This document shows, piece by piece, positions 25,601 to 36,574 of a stretch of DNA of 64,000 nucleotides. Location: the NCBI GenBank assembly GCA_033026295.1, contig CM065176.1, forward strand, positions 10,891,945 through 10,955,944. The letters run 5' to 3'. This stretch comes from Channa striata. Lineage: Eukaryota; Chordata; Actinopteri; Anabantiformes; Channidae. The stretch's first letter is position 1. Each line of letters begins with the position of its first letter. Position numbers and translations under genes: made by a program. The notes under the pieces were generated by a model, which worked only from the letters and a program-made list of their open reading frames with translations, searched no databases and was not told where the DNA came from.

Positions 25601-25724
25601 AGGCATTTTTTTATATGTAGCACAATGCAAAAATAAGACTTAAAACAATCTCAAAAGAGGACTCAAGAACACGAGTTGCAAATCAATTAATTATATATTT
25701 GAATAAAAATTTATAATTAAAGGC

Positions 25725-26400
25725 GTAGCAGGAACACTGGAAAGCTGTCCTGTCATCTGGCCACAATTTGAAATTATTTTTGGAAATCATGGACGCTGAT
25801 CCGATCCAAGAGGAGAGGGACTGTCTGGCTGTCAGCGTACAGTTCAAAAGCCAACATCTGTGATGCTGTCGGGTAACTTGCACATCTATGATAGCACCAG
25901 CAATGCTAAATGATAGGAGCAACATGAGACAACGTGTTTCTGGGGAGGACTTGAAATGCCAAACCAGATTCTGGCTGCTAAACTGGCCTGTCCAGACCTG
26001 TTACCCAGAAAAAAAACGTTTGGTGGATTATGAGGCGAAACTCCTGTAATCCCACATTGAGCAAGAACAGGGAATTTATTTAGCATTCAAAACTAAAGCA
26101 AAGGGTCTCAGTTCCTCAACAAAGTTTTGTTAAAAGAAGAGGTGATGCAACACAGTGGTAAACATGCCTCTGTCTCAAAATGTGGTGCTGGCATGAAATT
26201 CAAGATAAGCACAGATTTTCAAAGAGCAACCACATTTCCCATTTCCAATAGTTTATATGTTGTCTTTGTACCATTTTCAAATTGCGTTTTTTGAAGCGTT
26301 TATTTCATCTTTGAACGTTTTTGTTGGTGTACATTTGCATTCCAGTGTTTTAGGCTTTTTCCTTTTTAAATTTCCCACTTGCAATTATTAAAGTTTTGAC
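25725..26400 (+). mobile_element. Tc1/mariner-like transposase remnant (second family)
   Basis: The plus strand resembles a widespread fish Tc1-like element: TTTTTGGAAATCATGGACGC at about 25777, GAGGAGAGGGACTG, CAGTTCAAAAGCC, and near the 3' end GATGCAACACAGTGGTAAAC at about 26144 followed by ATGAAATTCAAGATAAGCAC. Internal deletions and stops are present. The open frames on the opposite strand are shadows of this element. Confidence 0.8.
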
Positions 26401-26954
26401 AGTGTATTGTACGTCTTCATCATACTGTGACTAGGCTAATGGATTACCATTTGACTGATGGTCAAAACTGTTGTTGCAGTAGTTGGTGAAAAATGTAGTG
26501 ACTGTTGGTCACCTTATAAATCAAAAAGCAATTAGACTAAACAATTTTTGACTTTGGTACACATAGATAGTTTTGTTTTGTTTGAGATGAGCTTTATAAA
26601 GATTCTACCTCAACATTTTCATGGATTTTCACATCCCTCGCCATCATTGTCAGTGTTAACACTAAGGTGCTGGAAAGGGGTACAGACAGCATGTCATATA
26701 GTGATCCAGCTGTTTATTTATACCTTCAAATGCAAAGATAGAGTGTATTAAAAAAAAATTAAACTGCATAGTTGTCTGTGACTGGAGGCAGACTGAACAG
26801 GAAAGCTAAACAAACGCAGCATGGAAGATGCAGAAGAAAGAAAAACAATGATTTTGAATCCTGCTCTGTCACTGAAGTCAGCAGTGCAGCAATGTTGTGC
26901 TTTCACACAACACTCAAAACATTCATATTACAAAAGGCACCGTGCTTTCTGCAC

Positions 26955-26973
26955 CACACACACACACACACAC
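26955..26973 (+). repeat. (CA)n microsatellite
   Basis: About nine CA units. Confidence 0.9.
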
Positions 26974-27354
26974 TTGTCTGTACAATGACTGACATGATGA
27001 CAAAATGACAGAACATTTGAGTGCACATTTGCAAACATCCTGAGGAAACTGAAATGAATAAAAAAGGAGATTTCTTAGTGCACTCATTCTACTGAACACT
27101 AAACAACTGCAGACCACAGGCAAACCACATGCTTAGAAAAAAACTTATATGGTATTTAATCTCCAAAAAAAGTAGGAAAAAAAAACGTAGCTTGTGTGAC
27201 TCTTCAGCTCACAGTGTAATCAGACCAGATACACAGCACCTGGAGACAACTCTGCCATTGCATATTCATAGATTTGGGAATTTCTGAGGAGAATCAAGGA
27301 GTAGATGTACTTTTAATCATTTGCATGACTTTGCAGAGCACATTCCCAAAAATG

Positions 27355-27660
27355 TAGAGCAGTGGTTGAGTGGTTAGCTCTGCCATCTCACAGCTTGTAT
27401 GAATGTGGTTCAAATCCATCTGTGTGGAAGCTGGCATGTTCTCACTGTGCGTTTTTCTGAGAACCCTGGTTTACTCGCACATCCATGCAGTTACAGTGAG
27501 TTATCTGCCGACTCTAAACTGCCCATAGGTGTGAACGGTTGAATATCTCTACGTTGTCTGTCCTCAGTGTACCCTGATGACAGCTGGGATACATAGCAGG
27601 CTCCAGCACCCGTGCAAACCTCAACAAGTTGATCAGTATGGATACTGGATCAGTGGAGTG
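27355..27660 (+). mobile_element. tRNA-derived SINE, nearly full length, diverged
   Basis: Starts with a tRNA-like head containing GAGTGGTTAGCTCTG (A box) and GGTTCAAATCC (B box), followed by GCATGTTCTC, GACTCTAAACTGCCC, CATAGGTGTGAACGGTT and a CAGCTGGGATA...GGCTCCAGC tail. This order is that of a very abundant teleost repeat with an RNA polymerase III-type promoter. Confidence 0.85.
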
Positions 27661-29439
27661 TTTTTACGTATTATAAGTCTCCTAAAAAATGTCCCCTAAA
27701 AACCAAGACCAAGACCAAGAGATTCTTTCTAACCCCACAAGGCTAAGGTTAGTGGAAAAGGTGCAAACAATTGACAATGGTTGGCTTTTTGACAGGCTAA
27801 AGAAAGATTAGTCATAATTCATGTAGCAGATCATGGGGCAATTGTTTGACTGGAGGATTTAACATTGGGTGCTAAACCAAATATGGACCCAGGCCGCACT
27901 GGTCACAATAGTACCACGCTCTTTCAGACTGTTTTTAAGCCAGATAAATTACTCCAGGAATGTTGTCTGTATTCTGACAATTTCTGACTTTTAAAAGAGG
28001 GAGGCAGAAGAAAATACAGGACATGTTGCTAAAATTCTGCTGATGTAGGTCTCATTGATTTAGTGGTCTAAAAACCTGTGGGTTCTAAAGCTTCTTCATG
28101 TAAAGCTTTTTTTAAAAAAGGATAATATGACAACATCCACACAACCAGTATCCAGGAGTGCAAATTATAGCCCCTAGATTCTATTTTAGTTTTCTGCATT
28201 GGATCTTTGCGTCTTCGACTCTGTATTTTTTTCGGTCAACGTGACAGGATAAATGGACGTGTTTCTAGCCCCTATAGCTTATTGCATTGTCACAGACATT
28301 GAGGGATAGCCGTGATTTCAGAGAGCATTACTCAAAAAATAAACAGGCTCGATTTTCTCAATCCAAACGCACAAACATACACACATGATTCACACAAAAT
28401 TAAGCAGGCGGCACCGCATGGGTTTTGCCTGAAAAGACAGTTCACTGACAGTGCAGCATGAGGCTATGTGGGGTTTGCAATTCCTCACAAGCCTTCTGTT
28501 GTCTGCATAGCAATGCAAACAAAATGTGTCGAAGAAGACTATGGACATAGCGAGTGTTTTTCCTTCCTGCTGTAGATCCCATTTCATTTAGCCTACAGCT
28601 ATGCAGTCACTGCTCAGATCTTCACATCCCTGGCGAGACAGTGGCTCTTTGCCTTCAAAAAAAGTTTCATATGAAAAAACTCTTCATAATGATTAAAAAC
28701 CATGTATGAAATGTCTTTTAACAGCAAGCTTATTTTTACTAAAGGCTAAAGGTTTTTCCACTAAGATGTGGCCACCCAGCATGTATCTAGAAGAGAAGGG
28801 CACTGACAAACCCTCTTAAAAGCCTCAGCCTTGTTAAAGGGGCTGCATTATTGATAGTGCATCTGTGGGATGAAAAAGTGCCAGTGTTAGCAGAGACAGA
28901 GAGTCATAGAGAAAGAGAACAGCCGACTGAACAGACTGTCAGAGAGGGGAAACATGATTTTGGAGAAAGATCTAATACTTAATGTGCAAATTTAACACAG
29001 ACTGTTGAAAGACATAAGTGATATTGCAGGGGCAGGCAATTAAACTGTCTATACATGAGGGCACTGTTATGTTTAGATTTTTTTATGGACTTTGATTTTT
29101 GTTTCAAAATAACATTTAACATTAAAGCAAAATTAAAATCAAAATTAAAGCAGTCTCCCTTCTAAGTAAGTGCCAGTATACATGAATTGTATATGTGTCT
29201 AATAGGCAACCTGTCTGTTCAATTATTCATTGCACGAAATAAATTTCCTGAAAATATTTTTGTTTTCATATCTGCGTCTACATGTTAATGGAAACATAAA
29301 ACACTCACACATACAGCTCTCTGGCAACATGGGCACCATGCTGATTGTTTTATTAGCCTCTGCTTTATTATTATGGATTCATTTAGCAGCCTCTCCTTTA
29401 TCAAATAAGCCTTGCAATGACTACCTTATACTGTGTCTG

Positions 29440-29640
29440 GATCATTAGAACGGTGACTGGCCAAATTAGTCTGGCTTGGCTAAACAAGGCCCCATTAATC
29501 ACACTGGTCTCCCATTAATCTGGCGCCACAGATCACACTGAGCCTATAATCCCATTGCACTGGTTTATTTTGGCTGTTTATGACCCCATCTGCGGTTAAA
29601 TTAATATGGAGATCAGAATGTAAATGCATTGCAGTGTAAA
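29440..29640. promoter_or_regulatory. Candidate intronic regulatory element
   Basis: Non-repetitive sequence with homeodomain-type TAAT cores, including CCCATTAATC twice at 29491 and 29511, exactly 20 bp apart, and further TTAAATTAATATG sequence. The assignment is by appearance only. Confidence 0.25.
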
Positions 29641-29961
29641 GTCAATACTGAGGACATAACATCCAACTTTGTAATATTAAGACAAACAAACAAAAAACAT
29701 ACTGGCACTGTTGATATGGCATCTTCAGAAAAGGTTTTTTTTTTGCAGTAGCCTCTTTGGCTTGGGTATGACGGGAGCTACTGTCCATCTAATCCTCTAA
29801 GAGATGACAATGGCATTTTCAACAGCATCCCAGCCTATTAACATCACCTTGGGATTACCTTCACAGAGAGAAGGAGCTGATAGAGATTGCAGGGAGAAAG
29901 GATGAGGAGAAAAACAATGACTTAAATGGGATTTAGATGTTGGTGATGTGGGCAACTGCTC

Positions 29962-29982
29962 AAAAAAAAAAAAAAAAAAAAA
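29962..29982 (+). repeat. Poly(A) tract
   Basis: Twenty-one consecutive As in intron 1. Confidence 0.9.
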
Positions 29983-31275
29983 GGCTTTTAATTCACAGAC
30001 AAGAATGCACACACAGATGTACAAACACACACAAAGCCAGCGAGACAATTATTATTCTATAGACTGGTATTACTCATCAGACCAAAGGAGAAGGCTTCTT
30101 CTGTCAGCCAAACACATCTATCCCATTAATTCTGATTCCCCACGCTGGCCCATCAGCAGTACAAAACTAAATGTCAACAATCCCCCGTGTCTCTTTTATC
30201 ACGCAGTCGTCTGTCGCAGGACACACCCGTAAACGGCACACACCCTTCAGTCAAGGCTATGCCGCGAGACCCCTCACTGAGCAAACTGGCATTTCCACAG
30301 AGTTGGCCAGATAGTGAGAAATGATGCCAGTGCTGACCTTATGTTACGCCTCTGAGACTCGTGCTTCTCAGTTTGCTTCTAGTCACGCCGTCTGAGCACC
30401 AAACAGGACAGAAAGAAAACACTGGCAAATTAAAGGTATCACATTTTTTTTAAAAAGAAGAGATTGTTTAAAATAAGGTAAACAAAGAATGTAGGAAACC
30501 CTTCAGCTTTTAGATGCTAAATGAGACAGAAAATGATATGCAGAAACTGAAATGCCAAAGGTATAAGAGTTGAGATTATATTTAATTTGATAAAAACAAT
30601 GCATAGGATATGGAAATTAAACTATTAATTCTCCTTAGCATACACAGGCTCATTATGCACTGTAGAGAAGATGTACTGTAGCAGAGGGTATGATGAGAGG
30701 AGTGAGGAGGAGGAAGAGAAATTGCACCCTTTTACTTAAAATGTGCCTAGGGAGAGAGAGAGAGATAAAATGATGGAAGCGGGGAGCGCACAACAAAAAA
30801 GGCACAGACTGCCTTTGTCTGTCTTCTAGTCTGTGTATTAGCAAGTAATGAGCTCCTAATTGTGTAGCCAGGCCATGGAGTTACTGCAGGGGTTGAAAAG
30901 CAGTGGGAATTAACTATATCTGCCAAAAAACACTAGGGCAAAGATAGCGATGGAGGAACAGAAAGAGGGGGCGCAAGGTGAGCGGGAGAAGAAATAAAGG
31001 GATGTGAGGTGGAGACACTGCAATAAGAAGAAGGGGTAAAGTGGATATGATGGGGGCATTACAAAGGAAATGTTTATTTCAACGGAATGCAGATGAAGAG
31101 AAAGAGTGACAGTAGCACCGGCCTGGGCTTTCTCTTTCTCTACATCTGTCACCTCTCTCTGTGTCTCTGTGTATAATATAATATCCACTCAACTGAATAG
31201 TAATGAGCCAAAATGGTAATAAGTCAAATGGATGGCCTTCGTTTAAAAGGTATCGGATGTGTGAACAGCTCTCAC

Positions 31276-31334
31276 CATGGCTTCGGTTGTTGTTGCTAAA
31301 GGTCATTCCAATAGGATTTCCGTCTATGAGCTAT
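31276..31334 (-). other. Exon-like block in ldlrad3 intron 1, possible alternative leader
   Basis: A good acceptor (GGCCTTTTACAG, AG at 31336-31335) and donor (GTGAGAG) bound 59 nt. It cannot be read through from exon 1 because of stop codons. It contains an ATG that opens MTFSNNNRSH and ends in phase 1, compatible with ldlrad3 exon 2. It might be a 5' leader exon of an alternative transcript, or a chance pseudo-exon. Confidence 0.12.
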
Positions 31335-34300
31335 CTGTAAAAGGCCAAATTAGACACAGAAGCAACGTGACAAAAAAAGACATGAATGTTGATAAGAAAG
31401 GCCACGACATCACAGCTTGACCAAGTTTTCAGCAGTTCACGCTCTCTCTTTGTTAGGCTTTTCACTTTTCTTTTTGTGACGTTAGTTTGTGTGTTTTTCT
31501 CTGCGTTCGTGCATCTGTGTGTACTTTAGCAGGTGCGGGCAGAGTATTTGCTCCTCTACTGAATCTCGACATGATCGCGCTGTCGACAGCCCCCATTATG
31601 TCTCCTGGTTGGCTCTCCTCGTGAGCCTGCCTCATCTGGCTCCACTTCCTCTCTGAAAAATTGTCCGCATTACTCAAACACGTAATTCTGTTATAGTCTC
31701 TCACATTCAGAGGCCTAGACCTCTATGTTGTCATGGTAATGCCTAAAAAGTACTCTCACACTGCATTTAGATGTTATGTTGTTATGAAAGCTTGTTATGA
31801 AAGCCAACCATTTCCTCCTCGCTGCCGACTATGTCAGAGCTCCTGGTTCACACATATGAGCAGAGCTGCAATGCTTTGAAACGTCCTCCTGAGTCCATTC
31901 CCTCTGATTTTCTTCCACGTTTTACCCATTGTTTCTGATGCCCTTTGTGCCATGTCAAAGCAGGGGAACATGGACGAACATGCATCAAACCGCACCGACC
32001 ACAGCACTATCCACCTCAGTCCTCCTCACTGCAGCTGTGGTGTGCTGTCTGTGGTCATGTAATGAGAGGTGGTGGTTGTGGGTGGAGGCGGAGGTGGCTG
32101 GTCTGACAGTGACGCACTACTTAAAGTGCTCTGCATGGCACCAGAAAAGGCAACAAGCCAAATGAAAACAAACGGGCTGCTGTGAAAGCAGATCCCACTT
32201 TTTGGGCTTGGCTTAATACAATGGGTTTTCTTTGCTTTCATGTGAGTTTATGGTGACTTAATTGTATTTATTTCAACACTAAATGGTACTGATAACCTCT
32301 ATTTGGGTCAAGGCACACTGGATGGTTATGTTGTAATGCATGTGCATGCCTGACCATCTGTTCATAGATGTGTAGACCTAACTTACAGTGTCCTGCGTGT
32401 CTGTCCTTGAATGAATGTTTGCTCCCATTGCAACATGAGCAATTATGAGTATGTTTACGGGCACATTTTTGTGTAGGGTATCACGATTTATGTGTATATG
32501 TTTACAGTTGCCTGTGGTCATAAAGTCATAAACGTCTACATGTGTATGCATGCAAGTGTAGTGAACAGTGTGTGACTGGCTGCAGAGGTCAGTCAAGGAG
32601 GAATCCATCATAATCCATCATAATCAGCTGCTGTGCTGCTCCTTCAGGACAGATGAGCTTCTGACCCATAACGGACACGGTGGAGATGGGAATCACATGA
32701 GGGTGAAATGTGATATTTACCAGCTTGACTGGTTTCTGTATAAGACATTTTCAACTCTATCAAAGGCTGGATAGACAATACAAACAGGTCAAAGCATCTT
32801 CAAAAGTATAAGATTACTGGGGGAGTAAAGGAACATTTCTCTGCACATATGCTACAGCAAATGCACATTTATTATATTGAAAATGTCACTTGGGGAATGT
32901 GGCCGCATCAAAAAGTCTGATGTTGGCCTGATGCAGTGATCAAATAATGCATGTGGTTATTTAACGGGTGTATTTTGGCAATTTGTTTTTATCATATTCT
33001 AGGCCTGCTGTCCTCACTTCATTTGCTTCAGGACACAGTCAATTACATAATGTATGCATCACTGGAAAAACAGGCCACAAATCAATAAAATATCTTACAA
33101 ATACACACGTGGAAATGGAAGCAAAATTAATGCACACTACTTTTGATTAGTGGCACAGAGCATGGTCAGGGCATCAAAAGCTTCAGAGTCACATTACACA
33201 AGTTCCTGGGAACACTAACTCTTAACGTAGATTAATACAAAGCTCCATCAAAGTCTTTGCGATCTCACCAACCCTTCATTAACTATCTGGAGTCATTAGG
33301 TGCAGGATGGTCAGGCTGACATATCGTTCTGGGCAAATAAGAAATTAGTCAAATCTTAAGCCTGCAGCTTCTCATTAGAGCAGACTGCACAGACTCAATT
33401 ACCGCCTCTGACACACTAGACCCTGGCAAGACTAATAGTTCTTGCCCATTAATGACCCAAGTCAGCATGAACTTCCTGCCCTCTCACCCTCTCCACACAA
33501 CATAATATCCAATCTCCACTTTCATTTGGCTTTCCATGCCTCTCTTATGTTAAAATATTAGGGAGTAAACATGGTTTCCTGCTTTTCATTCTTGAGGTGC
33601 ATAAACCTCTTTTCATCTTCGTTATTCATTGATCAAGTGAAAAGAATTCATTTTGTGGCCCACTGCTGGGGGCTGCCAAGCCATGGTTGATAGGGAAGCA
33701 GCATTAAGGCAATTAACATGGGCTTTGCATTTGATTTTGGCTGGCGAGACTGCCTCTGTAAACAGCAGGCGGGATCGGATGATTAGTTCCTGTGAAGACG
33801 AGCGCCTTGCCTTCCCTGGTCCATGTCCAAGGATTACTCTTTATACATATTGCACATACACACTGCACCTTATACGTACACAAACACACAGACATACATC
33901 GACTCAAAGGCACAATGTCTGCTGAAGGAGAAAGCAAACAAGTGCTGGGGAATTAGCGTTAACACTTGAAGAAAGAAGCAGGGAGGTAAAGAGGTTAAGC
34001 CGCATTTGTGACATGACAGAGGTGGAGTTCTTTCTTCCCTACACATTACCTTCCATCTTCTGCACCACTTCACCTCTCCTCTCGCAAACCTACAGGCACA
34101 TTATCTCTGCCTGCCTTGACCCTTTTAACACCATTTATTCATCATCCATTTAACACAGAGACTAATTCTTGAGATTCAGCTCCATTTAATGAGCAGGTTT
34201 TGTGTAATAGGTATGTAATAATGGAAAATTCAATATCAATATCAGTGGGTCTTGAGTCAGAGCTCCGAAATTAATTGTGACAAATAGGCAATTATTTCAA

Positions 34301-34895
34301 GCTGGCTAAATTGAGATTGATCTTATTTGTTCATTTAAGCACTTGGCTGGAGGAGCAGCATCAAGTGCATAATAGTTTTTACGTCCTTAGATTGAAATTT
34401 CACCTGAGAGGTTGGTAAATCAAACGAGTCCGTGTGAGTGAGCACGCAATAACAGGTAAAGATGATTCTATTGGCACTGCCATCTAAATGTCAATGCAGA
34501 GCAAAGAGAGGGGTGGGTCACATCTCTCCCTTGTACTTTTTCCCCATGAAGAGGAGCGGATATCATCTAACTGAGCTTTTAGTCGTCTTCCACGCTCGCT
34601 CTGTCATGCCTCGGCGAATAGCCCTGCTCCCAGAATTAGATTACAGAAATATGGCTCATGCTAGCATGCAAATACCTCTGTGCCATAAATATGCCATGCA
34701 ATCTTCACACTTAAACCTGAAGAAAGATTACTATCAGTAAGAGCTAAATTACTCTCAAACGGGGGAAAGAAAATTCAGTGCCATATGAATTTCATTGAAA
34801 TTTCACACTGAGCTAAAGCTCAGTTATAATTGTGAGTTTCAATTTCAGGGAATGGCCTGTTTCAAGAACTACCAGTTTTTCTAACCTATTCATTG

Positions 34896-34937
34896 TTTAG
34901 CATTGTTTAATATGCTAACCTATTAAACAATGCTAAA
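34896..34937. repeat. Perfect 16-bp inverted repeat (hairpin)
   Basis: TTTAGCATTGTTTAAT (34896-34911) and its reverse complement (34922-34937) flank a 10-nt loop; CTAACCTATT is also directly repeated at 34881 and 34915. Confidence 0.95.
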
Positions 34938-36533
34938 TCATTGTGTTGGATACCAGACGTAGAAACACATTCCACCAAAGGTCATCGTAATCCTCAAGAT
35001 TAATGTAATCCTGCTGATAAATGCATTAGCAGTAACACTGCGCTTCAGAAATGGGTTTCACCTCCAATGTTGTCAGGACAATTTGCATTTTCATCACACA
35101 CGACATGGAACGCTTACATAATCACAAATGGCAAAAAAATAACAAATGTCTATGTGATTACAATCAAAATTCGGAGTCTATTCAAAAAACACATTTTAAT
35201 TATGATTAGATGTTTGAAAAATTGCATCTGATTACAGCATCCAAAGCTGGTGGATGGAGCTGGGCCACACACTGGCCCTGCCAGAGCTGTATCACAATTA
35301 CAAAACCGTTACGACCGAGGCTAAAGGTATATCCACAGGAAAGTTTGTTGCAGCATAATCATTACCCCCGACAAACGCTCCCAATGCACACAATGCAAAC
35401 TGGGTAGACATAAATGTCCTGTGAATGTAGGACATATTATGGACAGATAATCAGCTTTAGTTCTCACTTTACTTTGCTCAGAGTTTACGAATACCCCCCA
35501 CACATCTAATCTTTGTTTTGTGCTTGATTGTTACAGCTTTTAATATTTGAATAATGCATATAAATAATGCATATTTCATTGTAAATACATGCACAGTGAT
35601 TCATGTTTCTTTGGCAGTTCTACAACCTAAATCCATATCAATCTCACTATCCCGGGGACAAACCAAAGTCACATAAAAAGATCCAAATATATAAAAACTG
35701 CACTCCCACCACGTATATTTTCACCTAGGTTCACAAACAAACAGAGGATCAGCTGCCCTGATGTTATCTCTGCTTTTCTTTGGTTTTTGTTGACCTTTAA
35801 GGCAGCATTGTTTGCTTTGACAAACGGATGCTGCAATTTCAGTCCAAAATAGCTTGTCAGTGTCCACACTTGCTGCCACTATAGCTGTGAGACACAGTAC
35901 AGCAAATGACTGCTGATCACAGGGGACAACATGGGAGCCAGCTGTCAGCCTGCCAGGGTCCGTCCCCTGGTTGACAGCAAGAAAAGCAACACGGGACATT
36001 ACAGTGGGACATTCTTCTCTCCTGGGGGGGAGGGGGATAAACTTGGGGAAACCAAGGTGACTGGGCAGGGCAAAATTGAGCAAATGTGCTGTGTAAGCTC
36101 GGAACGAAATAATCCATAACTGTATAGCTGCATCCCAGTTCGGGGCCCAAAGTCTGAATTTGATTAGGTGAACAAGCTGAAGGTCAACCATTCCAAACGC
36201 TCAAAACTTTGGACAAGGCTCAACAGACCAACAACAGTACAGGCTGCTACTGACAGCTCTGTCCCAGTCAGATAAAATGGTCATGGACTCTGGTTTAATT
36301 TGAAGTATTCAACAACAATCCAACATTACCCAGCGAGACTCGCTGTATAGGTTACATTCAACTCTAAAATGCAACAACATAATAAACAATTAAATGTTAA
36401 ACAACCTTGATATTTAATAGGCAGAATCTGAGTGTAGTCAAAAGCTTGGCTACCCTCATGGAGCACAAAAAAAAGCCCGGCTAATTAAACAACATCAAGG
36501 AGCCTAATCGGTGTGGCAATTAAAAATCACGCT

Positions 36534-36574
36534 CTTCCTTCCTTCCTTCCTTCTTTCTTACCTACCTACCTACC
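36534..36574 (+). repeat. Compound (CTTC)n-(CTAC)n microsatellite
   Basis: CTTC units switch to TTTC and then to ACCT/CTAC units, a pattern of tetranucleotide turnover. Confidence 0.9.

Noticed and set aside
25683..26086. Minus-strand open frames of 66-80 codons
   Set aside because: Antisense shadows of the decayed Tc1-like transposase.
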